41,026 nucleotides of DNA from a bacterium (GTDB lineage Bacteria; Bacteroidota; Bacteroidia; Chitinophagales; Saprospiraceae), in assembly GCA_024742755.1 (NCBI GenBank), contig JANSXW010000047.1, positions 1 to 41,026 of the forward strand. Direction: 5' to 3'. The notes under the pieces were generated by a model. The model ran no database searches. It saw nothing but the letters and a program-made list of their open reading frames with translations, and was not told the origin of the DNA. Both the position numbers and the translations under genes were made by a program. Numbering within the stretch: position 1 is the first letter of the stretch; each line of letters starts with the position of its first letter. Positions 34,019-41,026 of the stretch are shown here, piece by piece.

Positions 34019-34053
34019 CAAAGGTAAAAAGCGATTTTGTAGGAATTTTGAAG
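34019..34053 (-). promoter_or_regulatory. Promoter and two-unit 11-bp operator of the two-component operon
   Basis: On the minus strand from 34053: CTTCAAAATTC and CTACAAAATCG are adjacent 11-bp units. Then come five nucleotides and the -7 element TACCTTTG (34026-34019). Only five nucleotides separate the box from the ATG at 34013, so the transcript may be leaderless or nearly so. Spacing and sequence match the beta-barrel promoter at 32010-32066. Confidence 0.65.
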
Positions 34054-34063
34054 TGCTACTGCC

Positions 34064-35575
34064 TCACATCCAATCCTCCCCCCGGCTCTCCACCCGGTAC
34101 AGCACGTAGTCCTGCAGCGCCCGCGCCAGGCCCAGCGGCAGAAAAGGCACCCGCACCGAGCCCCCCGCCGTATACAACTCCACAGAAGCCAGGTCCCGGC
34201 GCCGCTGAAAAAACGACTGCCGGATACGGATAGACTGCACCTTATACACCGGCAATAACGTAATCGTCCGCCCCAGCACCCCCTCGGAAGTCTTCAGGTA
34301 TTCCGGCGACAGCCACAACCGGAAACGCTGCTGATACGCCCAAAGGTACAAGCCCCCCAGCACCGGAAAACCAATCGCCGGAAGGGCAAAGCGGGGCTCC
34401 TGCAAAAAGTACCCCAACGCGCCGAAAATAACCGCAGGCAACAGCATAAACCGGATGTACCAGATAAAATACGCTTTGGAAATAGAATGCCCCCGGAACG
34501 CCGCCTCCGCACTGCCCGCAAAACTCGAATGCACCACATCATCTACCTGCACGGATTTGCAACCGGGTATGGAAATTTGCTCCGCCGCCCGCTCCGAGCC
34601 CGAAATCGCCTGATGAATGGACACCCGGAACAGCCCCAGCAACCGCCGCAATGGATTGTCCGTCCAGCGGATAAGCTGAATCTTGCGCTTCTGCATGGAA
34701 GCTTCCCGGCGGTTAAACAGCCCGGCTTTCAGCTGAAAACCCTCCCGGCTTTCAAAAAACTGCAAATCGTAATGCTGCGTGACCGTCCGGACCAGGGTCA
34801 GAAAGAAGGCCACCACAAACAATATAGCTGCCAAAATCAGGAAGCCCCAGAATCCCGGCTGCAGCATCGGCCAGCGCTCAATCAGGGTTTTGACCAGGTC
34901 CTGCTCAAAGGCACCGGCCACGGTGAACAGAAAGCCGAATACCGTCCCCACAATCACCCCGGCCGTCGCGAGGTGGTTTTGGGTCACCCCAATCCGCAGT
35001 AAATCTTCAAACGACAGGCGAAGGACTAAGGACTGCGCAACCGGAGCATTTCGCTCAGGAGCTTCCGGATCCAGCCCCGCCCGTTCCTGGGCTTCCTCCC
35101 GCTTTTGCTCCAGCACATAAGCCCGCATGGCTTCGGCATCTTTGCGCTCCAGGGCATCAATCGTCACCTCATGCCCGCTGCTGCCGGCAGAGTCGACCCG
35201 CAGGCTCACCACACCCAGCAGGCGGTGCAGCACGTTCTGCTCAATGTACAGATTCTGAATGCGCTCAAAGGGGAGCTTCGTCAGGCTGCGGTTGAACACC
35301 CCTTTCTGAATCACCAGCTGATCTGCCTCCAGGTGAAAAAAGTAACGGAAGTAGGCCACCACCGAAACGCCCAGCGAAAACAAGCCACCGATCACAACGG
35401 TGGCATTCATCAACAGCTCTGTGTTGCTCTGCTCCTTGTTGCTGCGGAAAAGAAAGACCAGCAAAATCGGCCAGGCCGCCCGCAGAATACGCACCACGAA
35501 TTTGTAAATAAAAATCGCGATCGCCGCTTGCGCCTGCCGGCGGGGCTCCAGGAAATTCAGCTCACTCCTCTTCAT
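34064..35575 (-). CDS. PH-domain membrane protein (YdbT-like)
   Basis: A 503-residue membrane protein resembling Bacillus YdbT. It has three bacterial PH-like (bPH_2/DUF304) domains separated by paired membrane helices. PH segments start near YFFHLEADQLVIQKGVFNRS (about residue 80), then about residue 260 (QHYDLQFFESREGFQLKAG) and about 405 (RLWLSPEYLKTSEGVLGRTI). The recurrent motif is 'pxxrIQslxIxqs..qRr' (LPFERIQNLYIEQ, RKIQLIRW, YKVQSIRIRQSFFQRR). The molecular role is unknown; relatives affect antibiotic resistance in Bacillus. It overlaps the YdbS-like gene by 14 nt, forming a two-gene unit. Confidence 0.85.
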   Translation of the reverse strand: MKRSELNFLEPRRQAQAAIAIFIYKFVVRILRAAWPILLVFLFRSNKEQSNTELLMNATVVIGGLFSLGVSVVAYFRYFFHLEADQLVIQKGVFNRSLTKLPFERIQNLYIEQNVLHRLLGVVSLRVDSAGSSGHEVTIDALERKDAEAMRAYVLEQKREEAQERAGLDPEAPERNAPVAQSLVLRLSFEDLLRIGVTQNHLATAGVIVGTVFGFLFTVAGAFEQDLVKTLIERWPMLQPGFWGFLILAAILFVVAFFLTLVRTVTQHYDLQFFESREGFQLKAGLFNRREASMQKRKIQLIRWTDNPLRRLLGLFRVSIHQAISGSERAAEQISIPGCKSVQVDDVVHSSFAGSAEAAFRGHSISKAYFIWYIRFMLLPAVIFGALGYFLQEPRFALPAIGFPVLGGLYLWAYQQRFRLWLSPEYLKTSEGVLGRTITLLPVYKVQSIRIRQSFFQRRRDLASVELYTAGGSVRVPFLPLGLARALQDYVLYRVESRGEDWM

Positions 35576-36089
35576 CCGCCGCTACTTTTTGGGATAGGAA
35601 ATTGCGGATGCGCTCAGCGTCTTCTCTTTTCAGGCCAGGGATGACCAGGTCGCTCTGACTGCCACCGGCGGTAAAAACCGAAAGGCTCGACAGCCCAAAC
35701 TGCCGCTCAATCACCCCTTGCTCTACCTCGCTGTGCTGAATCCTCGTGAAGGGTACGACCGTCACCGACCGGAACAGCAAGCCTCGGCGGTACATCAAAT
35801 CGTGCTGCCGTACCGCATACCCTTTGATCCGGAACCCCAGATAGCGCAGCACCGTGGTCATCAACAACAAAAACACCCACAGTCCGGCAATGCTCCACCG
35901 AACCACCGGCGGAAAACCTTCCGCAAAAAAAGTATAGGCCAGGAATACGCCCAACACCCCAAGCCGGAACAGCCAAAGCCCGATCAGGTCCACCCGGAGA
36001 TAAGCCTTGTCGAGCCCCTGCCATTCCACCTCCGCTACACTGGGCAGCTCTTCTAATGACAATTGTGCGTTTTGGAATAATGCATTCAT
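35562..36089 (-). CDS. PH-domain membrane protein (YdbS-like)
   Basis: A 175-residue protein with two membrane helices (about 33-75) followed by one bacterial PH-like domain (about 80-165). The domain carries DLMYRRGLLFRSVTVVPFTRIQHSEVEQGVIERQ, read here as separate strand motifs YRRGLLFRS and PFTRIQHSEV. It precedes and overlaps the larger YdbT-like gene, the same order and pairing as ydbS-ydbT in Firmicutes. Its acidic C-terminus lies in the overlap. Confidence 0.87.
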   Translation of the reverse strand: MNALFQNAQLSLEELPSVAEVEWQGLDKAYLRVDLIGLWLFRLGVLGVFLAYTFFAEGFPPVVRWSIAGLWVFLLLMTTVLRYLGFRIKGYAVRQHDLMYRRGLLFRSVTVVPFTRIQHSEVEQGVIERQFGLSSLSVFTAGGSQSDLVIPGLKREDAERIRNFLSQKVAADEEE

Positions 36090-36187
36090 GCTTCCAAAAT
36101 AGGCACTCTGCGGTGATTTTCAAATATTCGGATTCAGATCATCCCTGTGCTGCTGCTTAAATAGCCCCTCCTTCTTTGCGGCGCTTG

Positions 36188-36720
36188 CTCTTCCTACACG
36201 ACGATGGTACGCTGATGCCCCTGATCTGCCCAACGGGACCCGCCCCGCTGGAAGGCCCTCCCGGAAATCTGTGCAAATCTGCGTAAATCAGTCTAATCTG
36301 TGTTCCAGCCTCCCCACGCACGGCAATAGCACACTGATGCCGCTGATCTGACTGATGACACTGATCTGCCCAACGGGACCCGCCCCGCTTGAGGGCCTTT
36401 CCAGGAATCAGTGCAAATCTGCGTAAATCAGTCCAATCCGTGTTCCAACTCCCTAGGCACAACAATAGTACACTGAGGACGCTGATCTGACTGATGACAC
36501 TGATCTGCCCAACGAGACCCGCCCCGCTGAAAGGCCCTCCCGGGAATCAGTGTGAATCTGTGTAATCAGTCCAATCTGTGTTCTCCTCCCACGCACGGCA
36601 ATCGTACACTGATGCCGCTGATCTGACTGATGACGCTGATCTGCTGTACTGGGCCCGCCCCGCTGGAAGGCCCTCCCGGGAATCAGTGCAAATCTGCGTA
36701 AATCAGTCCAATCTGTGTTC
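36188..36720. repeat. Four copies of the ~139-bp intergenic repeat (locus 2)
   Basis: Equivalent points at 36266, 36406, 36545 and 36681 give periods of 140, 139 and 136 bp. Each unit holds a CTGAT-rich arm (CTGATCTGACTGATGACACTG), a GC-rich centre (ACCCGCCCCGCT...GGCCCTCCCGG) and an ATCAG-rich arm (AATCAGTGCAAATCTGCG, AATCAGTCCAATC), then CACGCACGGCAAT. The family is the same as at 29139-29430. It fills most of 36090-36774. No gene is supported there; open frames inside it are by-products of the repeat. Confidence 0.9.
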
Positions 36721-36747
36721 CCATCCCCCTCCGCGAGCTCTGCACAG

Positions 36748-36774
36748 AACCGCTGCGCCCTTCGCGTGAAACCC
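36748..36774. repeat. 27-bp dispersed repeat abutting a stop codon (copy 1)
   Basis: AACCGCTGCGCCCTTCGCG followed by TGAAACCC is identical over 27 nt to 39562-39588. It touches the last base of the lipoprotein stop codon (36775-36777). Confidence 0.85.
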
Positions 36775-37965
36775 TCAAATCATCCGCCGCGCCCCAGCAA
36801 TCTCCCGCTTCACAAAAGGCTTCAACCGCTCCACCGCCTGCAACAGCAGCACCTCCTCACTTGGGAAAGGCACCGGCTGATTGCCTATCCGCTGCCGGGA
36901 CTGCCTGCTCAGCGCCCGCTTGTCTCCACGGAACGTCGCCGCGTAATTTTCAAAAACCGCCTCCGCAAACAGGGGCTCCGTATGGATCAAATTATCCGTA
37001 GACCGGTCCACAAACTCCAACCGGCCGCTGACCCTCGCTGTCTTGTTCTGATAATTTTCCAGGATCAACGCCCGCACCGTCACCTCCCGGGGCTGTGTAA
37101 TGTCGTTGCCCAGGGAATCCTTCGCCACATTGCCGTTGGCATCAAGGACATACTCCCAGCCATCTTCCACCACAGCCGTCTCCTCGTACTCCCGCTCGCG
37201 GACCAGCCCGGGGCTGATTTCAATGCGGTTGATGCGCATCACCACCTCATAGTCATAACGCAGCCCTTCTACCGGACGGGTATGATAGACCTTCCACTGA
37301 CTGTTCATGTCCTGAACGGCTATTGCGGTAAGCTCCCGCTCAAAAGCGTTGGGGATCGCCACCGGTGCCTCCTGCCGCATGCTGACCAGGATGTGCGTTG
37401 TGCCCAGGTACAGTGCCTCCTCCTGCAGCTGTTCCACATCCCGGTAACGGCTAAAGTATTGCCGGATGCGGTCCAGCTCAGCATACGCCCGGCGGGCTGC
37501 CAGCCGGTCTTCTCCCTGCCGGGCATCCCGGAGCAGGCGTTCGGCTTCCGCATAGTGGAATGCGGCCGCCTTTTCCCGGCTCTCCATTTCCAGCTCGTCT
37601 ACCTTCACAAAACGGAAATTGGCCTTAATGCCTTCCTTAGAGACCAGGGGCAACAGAGGCGCCACCGCCTCCTGACGCTTGCGGATACTCAGGTAATGCT
37701 CGTGAATACGCGCCCAGTTTTCCGGCCGGTTCTGCCGCTTGAGGCGGTCCGCAGCGGACAGGTCCCGCTGATTGGCTTTCTGAAAAGCTTCCTCCAGCGC
37801 CAGCACAAACTTGGTCTTCTTGTTCTTTTTGCCGGCCAGACGGCGGGCAGCTACCTCAATGGCGGCTTCGTAGTTGCCCCGCTCCACCAGTTTCTCCGGA
37901 GACACGCAGGAGCTCAGGCTTACGATAAGTATAACAATCAGGGAATAGGAATACCGGGTACGCAT
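36775..37965 (-). CDS. Lipoprotein of unknown function
   Basis: A 396-residue protein with a lipoprotein signal peptide; the lipobox is SLSSC with the cysteine at residue 20. The N-terminal part (about 23-200) is helical and TPR-like (ERGNYEAAIEVAARRLAGKKNKKTKFVLALEEAF; AEAERLLRDARQ, quoted as two nearby helices). The C-terminal part (about 205-390) is beta-rich (YDYEVVMRINRIEI, YVLDANGNVAKDSLGNDI). Similar lipoproteins are common in Bacteroidota; no function is known to me. It stands alone between two repeat-bearing spacers. Confidence 0.8.
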   Translation of the reverse strand: MRTRYSYSLIVILIVSLSSCVSPEKLVERGNYEAAIEVAARRLAGKKNKKTKFVLALEEAFQKANQRDLSAADRLKRQNRPENWARIHEHYLSIRKRQEAVAPLLPLVSKEGIKANFRFVKVDELEMESREKAAAFHYAEAERLLRDARQGEDRLAARRAYAELDRIRQYFSRYRDVEQLQEEALYLGTTHILVSMRQEAPVAIPNAFERELTAIAVQDMNSQWKVYHTRPVEGLRYDYEVVMRINRIEISPGLVREREYEETAVVEDGWEYVLDANGNVAKDSLGNDITQPREVTVRALILENYQNKTARVSGRLEFVDRSTDNLIHTEPLFAEAVFENYAATFRGDKRALSRQSRQRIGNQPVPFPSEEVLLLQAVERLKPFVKREIAGARRMI

Positions 37966-38079
37966 AGTGTGTGGGTTTTTCTTGTCCCCAAGGTATCACC
38001 CCTGCCTACCCGATGTTCCTAAATTGGCGTTAAGCCGCGTGAAGATTCTGTTAAAAAATCTTAAGCAGGCAATATCAGC

Positions 38080-38097
38080 TCTTAAATACTTTTAAGA
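38080..38097. other. AT-rich hairpin at the peptidase T stop
   Basis: A perfect 7-bp stem TCTTAAA / TTTAAGA with loop TACT overlaps the pepT stop codon (38092-38094). It has no G-C-rich stem and no clean T run, so termination is uncertain. The 37966-38091 spacer should hold the lipoprotein promoter; TACCTTGG near 37990 on the minus strand is one base off TAnnTTTG. Confidence 0.3.
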
Positions 38098-39339
38098 CCG
38101 CTCTTCCCACAGGCGCACAATCTCTACAATGGTCCGCACGGCGGCCTCCATATCCTGCACCGAAGACCATTCCTCCTTAGAGTGGAAAGCGTACTCGCCG
38201 GCAAAGATATTCGGGCAGGGCAGCCCCATGAAGGACAAACGGGAACCATCCGTCCCGCCCCGGATGCTGCGCTTTTGAGGCTCCAGCCCCACCCGGCGCA
38301 TGGCTTCTTCAGCATAATCCACAATCTCCGGGCGCTGTTGAATCATCTGCTTCATATTGCGGTACTGCTCCTTTACCACAAATTCTGCTTTGGAGTGCGG
38401 GTATTGCTGCATGACCTGATCCAGATAGCCTTTCAGTTCGGCTTCGTGGGCCGCCAGCTTTTCATCCTCAAAATCACGGATGATGAACTGCAACTGTGCC
38501 GACTCTGCCCCACCGCTGATGCTCACCGGGTGGACAAAGCCTTCTTTTCCGTCCGTTGTCTCCGGAGACAGGCGGTCTTTGGGCAGGGCAGCCACCAGGT
38601 CAGCCGCAATCTTCAGGGCACTTTCCAGCTTGCCTTTGGCAAAACCCGGGTGAATGCTCACGCCCGTTATATTAATGGTAACGGCATCCGCAGAGAAGGT
38701 CTCATCTTCCAGGCTGCCCAGGCGCTCCCCATCAACAGTATAGCCAAAATCGGCATTCAGCTTTTCCATGTCCACGTGGTCCACGCCCCGGCCGATTTCC
38801 TCATCCGGCGTAAACAGGATGCGGACTGCCCCGTGCTTCACCTCCGGGTTTTGGGTGAAGAAGTGCACCGCGTCCATAATCTCCGCCACCCCGGCTTTGT
38901 TGTCGGCCCCCAGCAGGGTGGTCCCGCTTGCCGTGACGATATCGTGCCCGACTTTATGCTTCAGTTCCGGGTGGTCTTCCGGGTTGAGCTGTACGGCAGG
39001 GTCATCGGGCAGCGTCAGCACGCCCCCGTCGTAATCCTTATGCACCAGCGGCTTCACGCCTTCCCCGCTGCAATCGGGCGAGGTATCCACGTGCGAGCAA
39101 AAGCAAATGGTAGGCACCTGTTTGTCTGTATTGGCAGGCAGGGTGGCGTAGACGTACCCGTGCTCATCAAGGTGGGCATCCGCAATGCCCATCGCTTTCA
39201 GCTCTTCCACCAGCAGGCGGCTGAGGTTCTTCTGCTTTTCTGTAGATGGGAAGGTCGTCGATGCCGGGTCAGACTGTGTATCGATCTGTACGTACCGCAG
39301 GAAACGGTCCAGTACGGTGTGGTTAATGGTAAGGCTCAT
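38092..39339 (-). CDS. pepT: Peptidase T (tripeptidase, M20B)
   Basis: A cytosolic zinc aminotripeptidase, 415 residues from the ATG at 39339, close to the usual ~408. The frame is open 56 codons further upstream, but that part is read through intergenic repeats and is not protein-like. Catalytic residues: H83 and D85 in CSHVDTSPD, bridging D146 in LLGADNKAG, base E180 and ligand E181 in TPDEEIGRG, D203 in VDGERLG, and H386 in EYAFHSKEEW. It releases N-terminal residues from tripeptides. It is monocistronic. Confidence 0.95.
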   Translation of the reverse strand: MSLTINHTVLDRFLRYVQIDTQSDPASTTFPSTEKQKNLSRLLVEELKAMGIADAHLDEHGYVYATLPANTDKQVPTICFCSHVDTSPDCSGEGVKPLVHKDYDGGVLTLPDDPAVQLNPEDHPELKHKVGHDIVTASGTTLLGADNKAGVAEIMDAVHFFTQNPEVKHGAVRILFTPDEEIGRGVDHVDMEKLNADFGYTVDGERLGSLEDETFSADAVTINITGVSIHPGFAKGKLESALKIAADLVAALPKDRLSPETTDGKEGFVHPVSISGGAESAQLQFIIRDFEDEKLAAHEAELKGYLDQVMQQYPHSKAEFVVKEQYRNMKQMIQQRPEIVDYAEEAMRRVGLEPQKRSIRGGTDGSRLSFMGLPCPNIFAGEYAFHSKEEWSSVQDMEAAVRTIVEIVRLWEERS

Positions 39340-39435
39340 TATTTTTGCCCGCAATTTAGGGAATTTGGAGGGTAAGTGCACGCGAAGACCGCAGAAAAGG
39401 GGCTGCTTTAGGGTGGGGAGTTCATGCGAGGTAAA

Positions 39436-39588
39436 TTTCACGCTAAGGGCGCAATGGGAATTGCACGCTAAGGGCGCAAAGTGTGTAAACGCAATCTCCC
39501 TGGCCAAACCGCTTCAACCGATGCTGCCCCTCGCGTGAAAACGCTGTGCACGCTGCCTAAAAACCGCTGCGCCCTTCGCGTGAAACCC
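39436..39588. repeat. Cluster of dispersed 'CACGC.AAGGGCGCA' elements
   Basis: Two direct copies TTTCACGCTAAGGGCGCAA (39436-39454) and TTGCACGCTAAGGGCGCAA (39461-39479) face an inverted copy, 39562-39588, which is 27 nt identical to 36748-36774. The inverted copy abuts the M48 protease stop codon (39589). The 39340-39588 spacer between pepT and the protease holds no gene. Confidence 0.8.
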
Positions 39589-40407
39589 CTAAGGCAAACT
39601 ATTCTGAAAAGCCATCCAAGCCTGCGCATCCGAGTCAAAAGCCGTATCGCACATGCGCTCTTCTGCCTCCATATTGATGGCCTCCACCCGGTTGTCCGGG
39701 TTGGGGTGCGTGCTCAGAAACTGCGGTGGGTTTGCACTGCCCTGATCAATCAGCTTCTGGAAAAAGCTCGCCGCACCGTTCGCAGCGTACTCCGTTTCGC
39801 AAAGATAGATGACTGAAAACTGGTCCGCCTGCGACTCATCATCCCGGCTAAACTTCAGCCCCAACAGACTGCCCAGGACATTGGTCAGCAATTCCTGATC
39901 CTGCCCGAGCAGCAGGCCCAGCAAGGTCGCCACCCCGTACTGCTGCGTAAGCTGTTGGGTAGAATGGCGCAGGTCAGCGTGAGCAATCTCATGCCCCATA
40001 ACCCCCACAAAGTCATCTTTTTCATCCAAAAACTTAATCAGGCCGGTGTACACAAAAATATAACCGCCCGGTGCAGCAAAAGCATTCAGCGTCTCCGGGT
40101 CATCAATAATGTAGACCTCCCAGGCAAAATCCTGTGCATACTTCACCTCGCCGCTCGCCAGGATGTCATCCACAATATCCTGCAAAAAAGCATAAGCCTG
40201 CGGGTACTGCCCCTGATCCAGGATAGGGTATTCCTGAGGGTTCGCCAGGATTTCATCCCGCAGTTCTCTGCCCAGCATTTTGTCGTCCTCGATAGAGAAT
40301 AAATTAATACCGCCCCCGCGGTCATCATCACCGCCACAGCCGGTGAAACCCACCGCACTAATTAGCAATACAAAAGCAAGCAGGGTCATCTGAATGCGCT
40401 TCATCAT
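39589..40407 (-). CDS. M48-family metalloprotease lipoprotein (BepA/LoiP-like)
   Basis: A 272-residue protein with a lipoprotein signal (lipobox GFTGC, cysteine at residue 24). The zinc site is HEIAH (H139, E140, H143), with third ligand E191 in SRDDESQADQFSV. The preceding APGGYIFVYTGLIKFL (about 112-127) is typical of periplasmic M48C proteases that watch over outer-membrane proteins. There is a GG-rich linker after the lipidated cysteine. A second ATG one codon later is an equally good start. It is transcribed alone. Confidence 0.93.
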   Translation of the reverse strand: MMKRIQMTLLAFVLLISAVGFTGCGGDDDRGGGINLFSIEDDKMLGRELRDEILANPQEYPILDQGQYPQAYAFLQDIVDDILASGEVKYAQDFAWEVYIIDDPETLNAFAAPGGYIFVYTGLIKFLDEKDDFVGVMGHEIAHADLRHSTQQLTQQYGVATLLGLLLGQDQELLTNVLGSLLGLKFSRDDESQADQFSVIYLCETEYAANGAASFFQKLIDQGSANPPQFLSTHPNPDNRVEAINMEAEERMCDTAFDSDAQAWMAFQNSLP

Positions 40408-40599
40408 GTTTGTTTTTTAGTTTAGATGTTTTGACGCCCAAAAGCCGGGGCAGTCACATTTTAGGAACGGCAGCAGTGGTGGTTAAAGTTCATGGGCGCA
40501 CTCAAAGTTTTCTTAATTTGGTAAAAAACGGGCGGCTCCGGGAAGGTTGCTGACTACGTCATGCTTTGTCTATCGGTATAGGCTACGTCAGCCAGAGTA
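40408..40599. other. Non-coding spacer upstream of the M48 protease
   Basis: About 190 nt, AT-rich near the protease start and expected to hold its promoter. No exact -7 element was found. GCTGAC (40549-40554) and GTCAGC (40587-40592) form a short inverted repeat just before the tandem repeats. No gene is supported. Confidence 0.4.
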
Positions 40600-40797
40600 G
40601 GTTGGTCCACAGCAAGGCCCAGCCGAGGTTGAGGTTGGTCCACAGCAAAGTCCCGCCGAGGTTGAGGTTGGTCCACAGCAAGGTCCCGCCGAGGTTGAGG
40701 TTGGCCCACAGCAAGGCCCAGCCGAGGTTGAGGTTGGCCCACAGCAAGGCCCAGCCGAGGTTGAGGTTGGCCCCGGGCAAAGCCTAACCGAGGTTAA
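40600..40797. repeat. Six-copy 33-bp tandem repeat
   Basis: Units start at 40600, 40633, 40666, 40699, 40732 and 40765, with consensus GGTTGGTCCACAGCAAGG then CCCAGCCGAGGTTGA. The copies differ at a few positions (GTCC/GCCC, AGGCCCA/AAGTCCC). The last copy is degenerate (GGCCCCGGGCAAAGCCTAA). Because 33 is a multiple of three and the unit lacks stops, several frames are open and encode 11-residue repeats. I see no start context or conserved protein, so I treat it as non-coding. Confidence 0.9.
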
Positions 40798-40828
40798 GGT
40801 TGAGAACGCCGCGCGGTCTTCCCGGAGA

Positions 40829-40933
40829 CGACAATTAATTGTCGCGCCCCAGGCGAGCATGCCACACCGACCGGCAACGCTCGTCTCCCCCGCAGGAGAC
40901 CGTCAACGGTCGGCCCAGGAAGCCACTTCCTGG
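40829..40933. repeat. Dense cluster of perfect palindromes
   Basis: In 105 nt there are a perfect 16-bp palindrome CGACAATTAATTGTCG (40829-40844), a 6-bp stem GTCTCC/GGAGAC with loop CCCGCA (40883-40900), GACCGT-CA-ACGGTC (40898-40911) and a 7-bp stem CCAGGAA/TTCCTGG with loop GCCAC (40915-40933). No gene is seen from here to the end of the window. The array may continue past 41026. Confidence 0.8.
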
Positions 40934-41026
40934 CGCTTCTCCGGCCAACGTAGCCTTTTGCAGAGTCGGCAACCTTATCCTGCTCCAGGACCGCCCACGG
41001 ACAACCTCATCCTCGGATTGCCCAGG

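Noticed and set aside
36715..38022. 435-codon plus-strand frame opposite the lipoprotein gene
   Set aside because: It begins in repeat sequence and its translation is not protein-like; the minus-strand lipoprotein has a signal peptide and sensible domains.
39340..39507. 56-codon N-terminal extension of peptidase T
   Set aside because: It translates dispersed repeat elements; the ATG at 39339 gives the family's normal length and N-terminus.
40600..40797. CRISPR array
   Set aside because: Units are contiguous with no unique spacers, and no cas genes are in the window.
40554..40860. Open frames encoding 11-residue repeats in the 33-bp array
   Set aside because: Openness follows from a 33-bp unit without stops; frames on both strands are equally open and none has protein-like flanks.

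Overview
The window looks like a chromosomal segment of a moderately GC-rich Bacteroidota, most likely a marine Saprospiria/Lewinella-type bacterium. The reasons are a type IX secretion (Por) C-terminal sorting domain, two TonB-type outer-membrane beta-barrels with CarboxypepD-like N-termini, promoter elements of the Bacteroidota form TAnnTTTG, genes without Shine-Dalgarno sequences, and a DUF1800/DUF1501 pair. The taxonomy is inferred from gene content only.

Layout. (1) 223-5956, plus: a complete seven-gene Mrp Na+/H+ antiporter operon (mrpA-G) closed by a strong terminator. (2) 6000-8812, minus: an M20 dipeptidase and NhaA, a second Na+/H+ antiporter. (3) 8925-10076, plus: a baeRF/eRF1-like protein with an RNA-strand-specific terminator. 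(4) 10162-11703, minus: a TPR lipoprotein. (5) 12019-19294, plus: a DUF1800, DUF1501 and T9SS-protein operon. The DUF1501 protein carries a C-terminal dockerin-like tail. The T9SS protein starts with a cohesin-like beta-sandwich and has a CBM6/35-like domain and a duplicated ~275-residue module. (6) 19586-29078, minus: the most unusual region. It runs from a DUF2064 transferase to an Oar-like TonB receptor, an unannotated 53-codon ORF, a YnjB-like binding lipoprotein, two permeases, an ABC ATPase, a radical SAM protein and an NAD(P)-binding protein. Most junctions from the binding protein to the radical SAM gene are ATGA or TGATG overlaps. (7) 29513-34013, minus: an OmpR-type two-component system and a beta-barrel protein. 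Both transcription units begin with the same promoter preceded by tandem 11-bp repeats. (8) 34064-36089, minus: a YdbS/YdbT-like PH-domain pair. (9) 36775-40407, minus: a lipoprotein, peptidase T and an M48 metalloprotease lipoprotein. (10) 40408-41026: a non-coding end with a 33-bp tandem repeat and a dense run of palindromes.

The intergenic space is rich in repeats. There are ~139-bp units at two loci (29.1-29.4 kb and 36.2-36.7 kb), a pair of 52-bp hairpin units inside the ABC operon, and an identical 27-bp element abutting the stop codons of two different genes.

Working picture (inference). The Mrp and NhaA systems handle sodium and pH. The 12-19 kb operon makes secreted or surface-displayed proteins that may assemble by dockerin/cohesin-type contacts. 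The 19.6-28.3 kb cluster may import a compound through both membranes and process it, or a small peptide, with a radical SAM enzyme. The two-component system at 32-34 kb very likely controls itself and the adjacent beta-barrel.
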